A DNA stretch of 64,000 bases from Bolinopsis microptera. Its lineage: Eukaryota > Ctenophora > Tentaculata > Lobata > Bolinopsidae. Position 1 is the stretch's first letter. The number at the start of each line of letters is the position of its first letter. Below the pieces are notes generated by a model that had not been told where the DNA came from, did no database searches, and was given only the letters and a program-made list of their open reading frames with translations. Both the position numbers and the translations under genes were made by a program. The stretch is from the NCBI RefSeq assembly GCF_026151205.1, contig NC_087076.1:558001-622000 (forward strand), written 5' to 3'. Below are positions 1-12,246 of the stretch, piece by piece.

Positions 1-1340
1 ACCCCTCAAAAGTGGTAAAATTTTTCCCCCCCCAAAAAAGCGGGATATTTCCCCCATTAAAAAACGGTTTTTTAAACCCCTTCCTAAAAACGGTAAAAAT
101 TTCCCCCTTTTAGTGGGATAAATTTCCCCTCAAATAGCGGATATTACCCCTCATAAAAGCGGATATTTTCCCCCCCAAAAAGCGGAATTTTCCCCCCATA
201 TAACGGTATTTTACCCCCCCATATAACGTATATTAAACCCCCCAAAATTAAAAGTATATTACCCGTCATAAAAAAGGGGTTTTTTTTCCCCCCCAAAATA
301 ACGGGATATTACCCGTAAAAAAACGGTATATTTCCCCTCATATAAAGGTAATTACCCCCATTTAGCGGATAAACCCCATATAACGGGTTTATTACCCCCC
401 TATAGTTGTATTTTTTACCCCTCCAAAAGCGGTATTTACCCCCCATATAACGGGATATTTTCCCCCATTTTTAAATGTATTTACCCCTTAAAATTACAGT
501 GTTTACCCCTCTAAAACGGTATATTACCCCTCATATAACCCTTAAAAATTTCCCCCCAAAAATTTAAAGGTTTATTACCCTTTATTTTAAAAAGGAATAT
601 TTCCCCTGTATACCCCTCGTATATTACCCTCATATAACGGTATATTTTCCCCCCAATAAAAGGTTAATACCCCTCATATAACGGTATATTACCCCTCATA
701 TAACGGTATAATACCCCCATTTTAAAAAGGTATTTACCCCTAAAAAAGCGGTATAATACCCCTCATATAACGGTATAATACCCCTCATATAACGGTATAT
801 TTCCCCCCATAAAAAAGGGATAAAACCCCCAAATAAAGGTATAATACCCCCCCATATAAGGGGTAATTTTCCCCTCAATTTGCGGTTTTTAAAATACCCT
901 CAAATAGCGGGAAATTTCCCCTCATATACGGAAAATACCCCTATAAACGGGTATATTACCCCCCATTTTAGCGGGATATTACCCCCCCCAATACGGAAAA
1001 TTTTCCCCCAAAAACGGTATTTTCCCGCATATAACGGTATTTTTTACCCCTCAATAACGGGATAAAACCCTCAAATAGCGGTTTTTTCCCCTCATATTCG
1101 GTATATTCCCCTCAATAACGGTTTTATTTCCCTCCCTAAAAACGGGATAATTTCCCCTCTTATAGCGGTATATTTTCCCCCCCCTATACGGTATATTTTC
1201 CCCCCAAATAGCGGGATAAATTTCCCCTAAATAACGGTATAAAAACCCCTATTTTAACGGTTTTATTAACCCCACTTAGCGGTACATTACCCCTCATATA
1301 GCGGTAAAAATTTTCCCCTTTATTTTACGGGATATTAACC
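1..1340. repeat. Degenerate array of about 20-bp units, noisy
   Basis: Loose copies of a unit like ATAACGGTATATTACCCCTC run throughout, with many insertions, deletions and stretched homopolymers. The pattern looks like poor consensus of a long-read assembly over a tandem array. No gene. Confidence 0.75.
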
Positions 1341-2404
1341 CCCGTATACCCCCGTATAATTTCCCCAATAAAAGGTATAATTCCCATCTTGTCGGGGCAG
1401 CTGTAAAATTTTAAAAATACCTGTTTTCCAAATTTAAAAGGCAATTTATATCGGAAAAAAGAAAAAAGGGGAAAAAAAATAAACCCGTAGCACAAAATTT
1501 TTTTTTGGGGCTGGCATCCCCCCAAAAAGGTTTTCAAAAGAACCTGTTTCCGGGGTTTTCTGCCCCCCGCTATAAAAGGGTCGTCGCAGTTTCAACACGA
1601 ACCCCATTCGTTCACAGTTCATGCACAATTCCCCCAAGGCTGGGGGGTTTTCTATTCTAGTTTCACAGTCCTCTCTATCCCTCCCCCCTATCCGGTCCAG
1701 GCCACAAATTTGGACCTAAAATGTAATTCGAAAACCGGTTTTAGGGGCTATTTCATTTAAACGGGGTTTCCCCTCCCCTGTGCACAGACGCCACGTTTCT
1801 TTTCCCCCCCCCCCACCCCCTGTTTGTTCAAAAACGTGTTTTCAACCAAAGGGCACGTGATCAATTTTAAAAATTTATTAAAACTTTTAAAATTTTACAA
1901 TTTATTTAGTATTGGGGATGAAGATAAGAGCTTGTTTTACCAGTTTGGCAGGAAATCTTTACTTTCCCTCTCTAGGGTTTATCAACCTTTCAAGTTTGGA
2001 AACAACCCTTTCCCCATTCAGGGACCCCAGGGCCCGTGACCCCTTTTCTCGGGGCAGGAACCAGGGTCACACGATCCCCACTCGTCCCACTCTACAGAAT
2101 CTGAGGAGACTTTGCTAAACAAGACGAAGTTACAGAATCTGAGGAGACTTTGCTAAACAAGACGAAGTTAGCTCAATTATGCAAACTAGCAGGAACCCGT
2201 CTAACAATGCGAATAAGTTATGTAAATCTCAACAAGCTAGCTTAAGATAGCTATACTCAAAGCTCTATAATACTGTAAGCTATGCTGCATTAGTAACTAA
2301 CAGCAAGGTACATCCTCATCCTCAGAAGCGCAGCCGTTCTCACAGTTCCTCCACCTTAACTGTCTGCAGTCCTCCCCACACTGATCCACATACTCCCACG
2401 GACT
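1341..2404. other. No gene recognised; short duplication
   Basis: Short frames here have no recognisable content. A 40-bp direct duplication (CTACAGAATCTGAGGAGACT...) occurs at about 2092-2168. Homopolymer stretching continues to about 1830. Confidence 0.5.
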
Positions 2405-3790
2405 GCACTTGCAATCTGAAGAGATTATATAAGGTAGCTAGTATCGAGTAGAGTATTCTAGGTGCAGTTAAGGTTGCAATCTGAAGACATTAAATAAGGT
2501 AGCTAGTATCGAGTAGAGTATTCTAGGTGCAGTTAAGGTTGCAATCTGAGGAGATTATTATATAAGGTAGCTAGTATCGAGTAGAGTATTCTAGGTGCAG
2601 TTAAGGTTGCAATCTGAGGAGATTATTATATAAGGTAGCTAGTATCGAGTAGAGTATTCTAGGTGCAGTTAAGGTTGCAATCTGAGGAGATTATTATATA
2701 AGGTAGCTAGTATCGAGTAGAGGATTCTAGGTGCAGTTAAGATTGCAATCTGAGGAGATTATATAAGGTAGCTAGTATCGAGTAGAGGATTCTAGGTGCA
2801 GTTAAGGTTGCAATCTGAGGAGATAATATAAGGTGGAGTATTCTAGGTGCAGTTTAGATTGCAATCTGAGGAGATAATATAAGGTAGAGTATTGAGTATT
2901 CTAGGTGCAGTTAAGGTTGCAATCTGAGGAGATAATATAAGGTGGAGTATTCTAGGTGCAGTTTAGATTGCAATCTGAGGAGATAATATAAGGTAGAGTA
3001 TTGAGTATTCTAGGTGCAGTTAAGGTTGCAATCTGAGGAGATAATATAAGGTGGAGTATTCTAGGTGCAGTTTAGATTGCAATCTGAGGAGATAATATAA
3101 GGTAGAGTATTGAGTATTCTAGGTGCAGTTAAGGTTGCAATCTGAGGAGATAATATAAGGTAGAGTATTCTAGGTGCAGTTAAGGTTGCAATCTGAAGAG
3201 ATAATATAAGGTAGAGTATTCTAGGTGCAGTTAAGGTTGCAACCTGAGGAGATAATATAAGGTAGAGTATTCTAGGTGCAGTTAAGATTGCAATCTGAAG
3301 ACATTAAATAAGGTAGCTAGTATCGAGTAGAGTATTCTAGGTGCAGTTAAGGTTGCAATCTGAGGAGATTATTATATAAGGTAGCTAGTATCGAGTAGAG
3401 GATTCTAGGTGCAGTTAAGATTGCAATCTGAGGAGATTATTATATAAGGTAGCTAGTATCGAGTAGAGGATTCTAGGTGCAGTTAAGATTGCAATCTGAC
3501 GACATAAATAAGGTAGCTAGTATCGAGTAGAAGTAATCTAGTGCAGTTAAGATTGCAATCTGAGGAGATAAAAAGGTAGAGGATGAGTAGTATTCTAGGT
3601 GCAGTTAAGGTTGCAATCTGAGGAGATAATATAAGGTGGAGTATTCTAGGTGCAGGTTTAGATTGCAATCTGTGAGATAAAATAAGGTAGAGTATTGAGT
3701 AATCTAGGTGCAGTTTAAGGTTGCACTCTGAAGGAGATAATATAAGGTGTATGAGTAGAGTATCTAGGTGCAGAAATTTAATGGTCTGCA
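2405..3790. repeat. Minisatellite, 51- to 68-bp units
   Basis: Roughly 22 units share GCAATCTGAGGAGAT, ATAAGGTAG and TATTCTAGGTGCAG. Long units include GCTAGTATCGAGTAG, short ones lack it, and long and short types alternate in blocks. Copies decay after 3480. Confidence 0.9.
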
Positions 3791-4440
3791 TTTCGGGTGT
3801 AATTTGAAATGAATGCTGTGGTTTGAGTATTCTAGGTGTCATTAGTTGAATTTTTTAGATATCTTTAATAAGGTATGGTATTTAGGTTATGTTAATGTTG
3901 CACATCAAAGAAACAAAATATGAATTAAAGGGGGTTCTAGTGCATGGGGTTGAATGGGGTTTTGGGGGAGGGGGGGTGGGGGGTTCGGGGGTTTGAGGGG
4001 GGGGGGGTTTTCTGGGGGGAAAAAAGGTTTGCTTGGGGTTTTTAAAAAGGTGAAAAGGGGGGGGGGAGGGTTGGGGAAAAAAGGTGTGCGGGGGACGGTC
4101 TTTTAATTAAAAAAATTTATATAATTTTTTTTTAAATTTATTTTTTTTTTTTAAAATTTTTTTTTTTTTTTTTTTTTCTTTTTTTTGCTTTTTTTTTTTT
4201 TTTTTTTTTTTTTATTTTTTTTAATCTAAATAAAATAAAAAAAAATTTTAAAAATTTTTTTTTTAAAAAATTAAATAATAATTTTAAAATTTTATTTTTT
4301 AATTGAATTTAAAAAAATTAATTTTTTACATTAATTCAAAAAAAAAATAAATTAATAAAAAAAAAAAATTTTTATTTGAAAAAAAAAAAAATTTCCTTTT
4401 CCCTTTTTAGGGAAAAAATTTTTAAAAAAAAAAAAAGGGG

Positions 4441-4478
<38 letters not shown>

Positions 4479-4560
4479 AAAAAAAAATTTAAAAAAAAAA
4501 CCCTTTTTTTTTGAAATTAAAAAAAAGATAAAAATTATGGAAATTAAAGCGGGCTTCACC
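3791..4560. other. Low-complexity G-, A- and T-run sequence
   Basis: G-rich then almost pure A/T runs (4120-4520), with no gene-like content. Probably an assembly or read artefact, or degraded low-complexity DNA. Confidence 0.6.
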
Positions 4561-5268
4561 CTGAATAACATATATGAGAACATAATAAAAGTTAAAGAAT
4601 TACAAATTTCTTACTCGGATCTGGAGCAACTCCTCTTTTTTCAATGGGTATTCGAGAATTATATTTCAAACCCTGAAAATATTGACTCAATCTAGGACAG
4701 CTATCTAGAATAAAGCACATCGCCAGGTTTATCAAATTTAGAGGAAGGACTAAATTGGTTAATTATATAATTATAGAAATAAGATATTGTCAATGAATTT
4801 TAGCGGAGACTGAAGTTATCAGTATTAGCCGGTAGATCGCTCTATTACCTTCACTGAAGTAAGAATATGGAAAAATACCGCAACCGCTAGTAAAAATAAA
4901 ATACTGTAATCGGACATCCTTGGTCACTTGAAAAAGATGCGTTGCAAAAGAGAAGGATTAGAAAATGAAATGTTAGGGGGTTTTAGGCGATTTGTTGTGA
5001 CTATCTGGATCAATATTGTTGAATTTACAGTCCTTGTTAAAACGCAGTCAAGGGTCGTCTTACAATACAGGCACTACCGTCCTGTTCTCGTTCAAACAAT
5101 CCCAACATGATGCCATATTATAAAGGGCAACAAAGCCACAATAGAATATTTTAAGTCAAGGTGATTAAATATTAATTAATACTAATGCTGACAATTTACT
5201 GTGTTGATACTTAGACATTATTTTTAAAGAAGATAATAAGGACATTTACCGATAGTCGAAATTCGACA
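4561..5268. other. Unique AT-rich sequence, nothing recognised
   Basis: No repeat, RNA gene or convincing frame; one 60-codon frame at 4928-5110 has no recognisable features. Confidence 0.4.
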
Positions 5269-5390
5269 TCTAGCGCTAGATGACGCTAGATGACGCTAGA
5301 TGACGCTAGATGACGCTAGATGACGCTAGATGACGCTAGATGACGCTAGATGACGCTTGATGACGCTATCTAGCGCTAGAGATACCGTCA
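5269..5390. repeat. 10-bp tandem repeat bounded by palindrome
   Basis: About nine copies of GCTAGATGAC, flanked on both sides by TCTAGCGCTAGA-like palindromes (5270 and 5381 areas). Confidence 0.85.
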
Positions 5391-5620
5391 GTTAGCGACA
5401 GTTTAATTTTAAGCACACTTGGACATTTAGACCCTAGCATTTTGTTATTATTATCTTGAGGCACGGTTATTGATTAGTCACATGTTTATAATTCTTAGCT
5501 TTGTATTGTTCTCATTGTTTTATATCTGCTATTGGAACCCTGGATTAAGATCTGGTTAGTAGGATTGGCAAGGCATCCTGACACCAGACACAGACAAGGA
5601 TCAGAATATACAGAGAATAT

Positions 5621-5791
5621 GTACTAACAGTATTGCCGTACGGAAGCGAGACTTGGCCAAACATCAAAAGCCATGTGCACCGAGTGGAGGTGTTACATCA
5701 GAGATGTCTGAGGAGGATTCTAAGGATTAAGTGGTTCATGAAGACAAGCAAGGAAACAGTTCTACAGCGGACTCTTAGACTACCTAGTTGA
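5621..5791 (+). pseudogene. LINE reverse-transcriptase C-terminal fragment
   Basis: A 56-codon open stretch ending at a stop encodes VLPYGSETWPNIKSHVHRVE and VLHQRCLRRILRIKWFMKTS. This matches the C-terminal region of many non-LTR retrotransposon reverse transcriptases (LLYG.E.W ... L..(F)(H)..CLR.IL.I.W). There is no catalytic domain upstream and no start codon, so it is a 5'-truncated, dead copy. The upstream sequence (about 5561-5620) may be more of the same element, out of frame. Confidence 0.75.
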
Positions 5792-5899
5792 GTGTGTTCC
5801 ACAACCTAGCACCCTGCCTAAACGTTCGGAACTCCCGGACCTATGTGGCAAGCCTGCTCCCTGAACAAAACAAAAAAAGAAGAAAAAAAGAAGAAGACA

Positions 5900-6485
5900 T
5901 GGCAAAAATTTGTGATTTGCAGGAGAATTTAGCTTTGAACTTGAAGAATGGTGATGAGATTGGAACTGTGAAAAGTGCAGCTCAGAAAGAGATCAAAACC
6001 TTTTCGTCTCTTTTGAAAAACACGTGCAAAAAGAAGAAAAGATTAAGAAAATCCAAGCTGCGGTGAAAAGGGTTGCCCTCGAAGAAGATCGAAGTAAAAG
6101 TCTGATAATCTTTGGGCTTCCGGCGACTGAGGAGAACTTGCATGCTAAGGTATCGGGTATTCTGTTGGACCATCTCAATGAAAAACCGAAAATCTTGAAC
6201 TGTAAACGAGTTGGAAAGGACACAAGTACAAGTGAGCGAGTCAAGCCAGTGAAATTCACTTTGTATAGTTCAGATCAAGCTCGTACCATCTTGAGCAAGA
6301 CTAAACTATTAAGACATGTTGAGGGGTTTAGCTCAGTTTATATCACTCCTGATAGATCAGCTGCATACAGGATGGCCTACAAGAAAGTTGTCGACAAGCT
6401 ACTCAATAAAAGGACAGCAGAGCCGGACAAAGTTCACGTAATCAGGAACTCTAGAGTCGTAATTAGCTCAGAGAAGGAACCTTGA
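5900..6485 (+). pseudogene. L1-ORF1-like (transposase_22/RRM-like) ORF with a frameshift
   Basis: The open frame 6024-6485 (153 codons) encodes DRSKSLIIFGLPATEENLH, KPKILNCKRVGKD, VKPVKFTLYS, SVYITPDRSAAYRMAYKK and an EPDKVHVIRNSRVVIS end. This is the layout of L1 ORF1-type RNA-binding domains found in many invertebrate retroelements. An upstream frame (5900 to about 6020: KICDLQENLALNLKNGDEIG, then EIKTFSSLLKNT) seems to be its coiled-coil start, joined by a one-base shift near 6020. AATAAA follows the stop at about 6510. Probably a decayed retroelement ORF; a domesticated gene with a sequencing error is less likely. Confidence 0.55.
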
Positions 6486-6837
6486 GAGTTATAATATATA
6501 TTTTCTATAAATAAAATATTATATGTTTTGATTCATTGATTAATTTGTTTTTTTGCTAGGGCCCAATGTTATTGCGGGTGTGGTATTTCTTACTGCACAC
6601 TACCGTGTTTTGGTTACCCCTCTTTCAAATTCAATACATAGTTTGGGTTTCGATATACTGGGATACTATTACCTGAAACTGTGAAAGTAATAGGCCAACT
6701 AAAAATTTGCACGAAAAAAGCACGCGCGGCGAACAAGCGCCGTGCAGCATTTTTAGCGAAAATTGCTACACGGTAGAATTATTTTATTCACATTTTTAGA
6801 CAACTTCTGGTACCAAATTTATCGAAATCGGAAGAAA
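6486..6837. other. Unique sequence, nothing recognised
   Basis: AT-rich flank of the retroelement ORF. It contains a GCGCGGCGAACAAGCGCCG stretch at about 6724 but no gene. Confidence 0.4.
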
Positions 6838-7278
6838 ACAAGAATTTCGCCGTGGTTAAACCACGCACGATCAATTTTCCCTACGACGCGATGTACTTGT
6901 ATTTTGTACCATTAATTCTTTCGAGTGCAGAGTAAAAAGTGTCACTGGAAAAAATAATAAATGAGTGGGATTCGCGCATGGTAAAAATTGACGATTTATT
7001 TGACCAATGTAGCGCCGCGCGCATCAACAATAAATGAATCCAGAAAATTGCGGAAAATAACTTTGCGAAGGAGGAACTTCACTGTAATTAATTAACACAT
7101 GGCTAGCGTCGCGCGCAGCATAACAGACGCTTCCAATACACATAATTATAGGAGAGTGGTCTATATTGCAAAGGAGCAGACTTTTGTCGACACCGTAGGA
7201 CCGTCGGGCCACCTCATATATCCAAACCCGATTACTTATTCCCTACGATCTTTTTGCCTTCGGCAAGAGTAGGGAAAA
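6838..7278. repeat. Dispersed repeat, copy 1
   Basis: About 440 bp are shared with 12247-12842, in the same orientation, from AACAAGAATTTCGCCG to a TTGCCTTCGGCAA-like end. No terminal inverted repeats or target duplications were found. Both copies contain a short ATG frame (MASVARSITDAS) whose differences change amino acids and, in this copy, shift its end, so coding is unlikely. Confidence 0.7.
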
Positions 7279-7421
7279 AAATTCCGTGTCAACTCATCGC
7301 GCTTATATTTACATTTTCAATTCCGCGAATATCGCGAACCAAGATATGGGCAATTTTGTTCAATTTTTTAGTCATGAAGAGGAGTTAACTAGGATTAGAG
7401 GGTGAAGTGTACTATCACAAG

Positions 7422-7562
7422 AGTTACCGTGGTAACAGTTACCATGGCTGCCGTGGTAACAGTTACCATGGCTGCCGTGGTAACAGTTACCATGGATGCC
7501 GTGGTAACAGTTGCCATGGCTGCCGTGGTAACAGTTACCATGGCTGCCGTGGTAACAGTTGC
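7422..7562. repeat. 24-bp repeat with GTTACC/GGTAAC palindromes
   Basis: About six units built from GGTAACAGTTACCATGGCTG and CC. Every unit holds inverted GGTAAC/GTTACC pairs. The frame is open on both strands but only because of the repeat. Confidence 0.9.
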
Positions 7563-8983
7563 TGCTGCTGCTAAGAGAGCAGTAGCAACAGCTAACAAAA
7601 TTTTAAAATAATACTGAAATAAATTTCTGGAAGTTGTAGTTACTTTTCACATACTGATTATTATAATTAGAATATTCTTATATACTATTAGATAAAGTCC
7701 TACCTGCCTAAATAAAGTAAACAAAATAAAAAGCTTGTATTACATCTGGTATCTCTAATGAATAAAAACTTTGGCACAACATAATCATCATCACAGTACA
7801 TAATAACAAATGGAGGTACTAAATACGCATCAGGGAGATTAAGCAACTAGAACTATATGACGTGTCGTAGTGCATATTATTTTGAATACCCTTTAATAAG
7901 AAATGTCACTGGTAATAAATGTAAACTGAATGAGGGGTACTATCTGCCCCACCAAATTGAAAGTACACGTTACGAATAGCAATACGCAAAGTTGCGCCTA
8001 ATGCAGCATTATGACGTCACACCACGTGTCATGACGTCACTTCCTGCTTGGGCTGCTTCCAGTGACAATGAAACAAACCATCCTTTAATTATTACCGCAA
8101 CGACCAACAATTTGAGAAAAGATCTGCAATATTTGGGCCGATAAAGTAAACATAAAGAACATTTCCATTATAACCATGCGACTAAGTACTCAAGAAAAAT
8201 TAGAAAAGTTTGGTAACCACGGTAACCACTTCAGTAAACTAGTGGTACTAGTGTAAACTAGTGGTAACTACTACAGTAAACCAGTGGTAACGACTAATAT
8301 ACAGTAAATAGGTAAATGTACATCAGGAAGACTAAAACGAAACTCATTTCATTATTGTAAAATATTTTCAGTTCCGGTCACGCAATATTCCCTGGTTTTC
8401 ATTTCGACACGTTTCTGAAGAGGGTTTGTGTAGTAGGGTCAACACAGCATATCCAATATAACCCCTCACTTCAAATAGTGTGGTGTATTGGTGTAGTGGT
8501 GTAGTGGTGTAGTCGTACTAATATTATACTACGTAATACTGTGATCCCTGCAAACACCCTGAATGTTCTGTGTTGCAAACACAATGTAGTGTGGTGTAGT
8601 AATCACACTGATGATTGCAGTCCAGTAAGACACTAAAGTAGTAAGCCACTAAAGTAGTAAGACAATAAGAACTGAGATGAAATAGACAAAATCCAATTCT
8701 GCATTATTCAAAATGTTATATGTTACATACACTACTTGTACTTCATTGTAACTAGTAGTGACTTGAGTTTAAGCTCTGAAGTAATATTTGAGCCGACCTA
8801 TCCTCACAGATATTGCCGCTAGAGACACTGACAAGTGGAGGAAATATTCACCTCATGTATACCTCTTTTAAGGATAGGTTATATTATAGTTATAGTAGTA
8901 GTAACTCATGTATAGTGGTGTACTGAAGCTACAATGTCATGTGATGTCCACATGTGGTATGATACTGAAGTCATTTGTTGAGA
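7563..8983. other. Unique AT-rich sequence, minor simple repeats
   Basis: No gene is seen. Contains GGTAACCACGGTAACCAC at 8209, a short GTGTAGTG run at about 8483-8515, and AGTAAGACACTAA-type repeats near 8625. Confidence 0.45.
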
Positions 8984-9871
8984 TGAAGCAGGTGTCATAG
9001 TAACCGGGAGGTGAAGCAGGTGTCATAGTAACCGGGAGGTGAAGCAGGTGTCATAGTAACCGGGAGGTGAAGCAGGTGTCATAGTAACCGGGAGGTGAAG
9101 CAGGTGTCATACTAACCGGGAGGTGAAGCAGGTGTCATAGTAACCGGGAGGTGAAGCAGGTGTCATAGTAACCGGGAGGTGAAGCAGGTGTCATAGTAAC
9201 CGGGAGGTGAAGCAGGTGTCATAGTAACCGGGAGGTGAAGCAGGTGTCATAGTAACCGGGAGGTGAAGCAGGTGTCATAGTAACCGGGAGGTGAAGCAGG
9301 TGTCATACTAACCGGGAGGTGAAGCAGGTGTCATAGTAACCGGGAGGTGAAGCAGGTGTCATAGTAACCGGGAGGTGAAGCAGGTGTCATACTAACCGGG
9401 AGGTGAAGCAGGTGTCATAGTAACCGGGATGTGAAGCAGGTGTCATAGTAACCGGGAGGTGAAGCAGGTGTCATAGTAACCGGGAGGTGAAGCAGGTGTC
9501 ATAGTAACTGGGAGGTGAAGCAGGTGTCATAGTAACCAGGAGGTGAAGCAGGTGTCATAGTAACCGGGAGGTGAAGCAGGTGTCATAGTAACCGGGAGGT
9601 GAAGCAGGTGTCATAGTAACCGGGAGGTGAAGCATGTGTCATAGTAACCGGGAGGTGAAGCGGGTGTCATAGTAACCGGGAGGTGAAGCAGGTGTCATAG
9701 TAACCGGGAGGTGAAGCAGGTGTCATAGTAACCGGGAGGTGAAGCAGGTGTCATAGTAACCGGGAGGTGAAGCAGGTGTCATAGTAACCGGGAGGTGAAG
9801 CAGGTGTCAAAGTAACCGGGAGGTGAAGCAGGTGTCATAGTAACCGGGAGGTGAAGCAGGTGTCAAAGTAA
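8984..9871. repeat. 28-bp minisatellite, about 32 copies
   Basis: Unit GAAGCAGGTGTCATAGTAAC then CGGGAGGT, very uniform with single-base variants. Outside the PDE gene. Confidence 0.95.
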
Positions 9872-10196
9872 TAAAGGAACAAACTGCGCAGTATGACCTA
9901 GAACACGTCACAGACATCAGTAGAGTGGGATCGCACGCTGGAATAATCCTGTAACCATAGTTACCGGCGCCTCATCCTTCTACCCCTGATTCTTCTTCTG
10001 GCTGATTTGAGAGAGTACCAACCTGAGGTAAGAATGTTAGTATTGGAAGTGATGTGGCTCCCTCGTTTAAACAGTTATGTAACCGCTACTGTTAATCTCC
10101 AAGGAGATAATATGCTAAACAATGACACGGTACACTTGGCAATATAATGAGGAAAAGTGCTTGACATTTATAATTAACTTATCCTGTGACGACGGT
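9872..10196. other. Unique sequence, nothing recognised
   Basis: No gene; contains GTAACCATAGTTACCGGCG at about 9951. Confidence 0.4.
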
Positions 10197-11221
10197 ATAG
10201 TGTAGTGTAGTGTAGTGTAGTGTAGTGTAGTGTAGTGTAGTGTAGTGTAGTGTAGTGTAGTGTTGTGTAGTGTAGTGTAGTGTAGTGTAGTGTAGTGGAG
10301 TGGAGTGTAGTGTAGTGTAGTTTAGTGTAGTGTAGTGTAGTGTAGTGTAGTGCAGTGCAGTGCAGTGCAGTGTAGTGTCGTTTAGTGTAGTGTAGTGTAG
10401 TTTAGTGTAGTGTTGTGTAGTGTAGTGTAGTGTAGTGTAGTGTAGTGTAGTGTAGTGTAGTGTAGTGCAGTGCAGTGGAGTGTAGTGTAGTGCAGTGCAG
10501 TGCAGTGCAGTGCAGTGTAGTTTAGTGTAGTGTAGTGTAGTTTAGTGTAGTGTAGTGTAGTGTAGTGTAGTGTAGTGTAGTGTAGTGTAGTGTAGTGTAG
10601 TGTAGTGTAGTGTAGTGTAGTGTAGTGTAGTGTAGTGTAGTGTAGTGTAGTGTAGTGTAGTGTAGTGTAGTGTAGTGTAGTGTAGTGTAGTGTAGTGTAG
10701 TGTAGTTTAGTGTAGTGTAGTGTAGTTTAGTGTAGTGTAGTGTAGTGTAGTGTAGTGTAGTGTAGTGTAGTGTAGTGTAGTGTAGTGTAGTGTAGTGTAG
10801 TGTAGTGTAGTGTAGTGTAGTGTAGTGTAGTGTAGTGTAGTGTAGTGTAGTGTAGTGTAGTGTAGTGTAGTGTAGTGTAGTGTAGTGTAGTGTAGTGTAG
10901 TGTAGTGTAGTGTAGTGTAGTGTAGTGTAGTGTAGTGTAGTGTAGTGTAGTGTAGTGTAGTGTAGTGTAGTGTAGTGTAGTGTAGTGTAGTGTAGTGTAG
11001 TGTAGTGTAGTGTAGTGTAGTGTAGTGTAGTGTAGTGTAGTGTAGTGTAGTGTAGTGTAGTGTAGTGTAGTGTAGTGTAGTGTAGTGTAGTGTAGTGTAG
11101 TGTAGTGTAGTGTAGTGTAGTGTAGTGTAGTGTAGTGTAGTGTAGTGTAGTGTAGTGTAGTGTAGTGTAGTGTAGTGTAGTGTAGTGTAGTGTAGTGTAG
11201 TGTAGTGTAGTGTAGTGTAGT
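10197..11221. repeat. (TAGTG)n pentanucleotide array, about 1 kb
   Basis: About 200 copies of TAGTG with TTTAG, GCAGT and GGAGT variants confined mainly to the left half; the right half (10740-11220) is almost pure, suggesting recent expansion there. The long minus-strand frames (LHYTT repeats) only reflect the unit. Confidence 0.97.
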
Positions 11222-11324
11222 GACGATTGGGAGAAGTTCAAAGTTAACTAGGTAGATTGGGTTTATAATGATTTTCCTAAGTCTAGGAAAAGTTTGGTGA
11301 AGTTGTCCAGTAGCACCCTCACGT

Positions 11325-11410
11325 GATGCCTGTATATGGGGTGCAGTGACACGTGATGCCCATATATGGGGTGCAGTGACACGTGATGCCCATATATGGG
11401 GTGAAGTGAC
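11325..11410. repeat. Three 30-bp direct repeats
   Basis: Copies of CACGTGATGCCCATATATGG then GGTGCAGTGA; the first copy differs by GTATATGG. Confidence 0.9.
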
Positions 11411-11587
11411 AAATTCGTCGTGCAATGCTAGTTGTCAACTTAGTAAAGGAGATAAATAGAAACAATAGAGTATACAACAGCATACTCAGCTACACTTGGC
11501 TTCTAGAGTGAGCATTATAAGCTATGAAGCTACGGTGTAAGGCTATTAAGAGTGCTGTAAAGAACATCATGAGTGATTTAATGATTC

Positions 11588-11900
11588 CACCACCACTACA
11601 CCACTACACCACACTACTACACTACACCACTACACCACTACACCACTACACCACTTCACCACACTACACCACTACACCACTTCACCACACTACACCACTA
11701 CACCACTTCACCACTACACTACACTACACTACACCAAAACACTACACTACACTACACTACACTTCACTACACTACACCACTACACCACTTCACCACTACA
11801 CTACACTACACTACACCAAAACACTACACTACACTACACTACACTTCACTACACTACACTACACTACACTACACCACAACATTACACTATACCACCACTA
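11588..11900. repeat. (CACTA/CACCA)n array, inverse of the TAGTG array
   Basis: CACTACACCACTACAC-type units, the reverse complement of the array 370 bp to the left, with a larger 100-bp period. Immediately followed by a run of about 30 G (11907-11934). Confidence 0.9.
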
Positions 11901-11906
11901 AACCGG

Positions 11907-12246
11907 GAGGGGGGGGGGGGGGGGGGGGGGGGGGATCAGGTACTAAGTTCTGTACGTGACGTCGACTTAGTGTAATTTTGGAATTTTGTCAAAAGACCCA
12001 CCCACCCCCTTTGCGGTACTAACTGTTTTTTTGGATAATAATTAAGACACCCACCCCCTTTTGCCGGCTTTTGTGGTTGAGAAAAAAATTGCTTTAAACA
12101 GCTCATTAAACATTGGGAAATGGGCAAATTATACCCACTATTAGTAGGGGTTTTGTTTTCAATGTAGTCGAATAAGATAAAAAGTTACAAAAACAGGAAA
12201 AAATTCAAAAAAACCCAAAAAAACCTCTAAAGTCTAAACCCATTCC
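11907..12246. other. Poly-G run and non-coding sequence
   Basis: A G run at 11907-11934, then CCCACCCCC-containing sequence with GCGGTACTAACTG, a motif related to 12880-13040. No gene. Confidence 0.45.

Noticed and set aside
10522-11425. Long LHYTT-repeat frames
   Set aside because: Translation of a pentanucleotide repeat without stops on one strand; no start context or homology.
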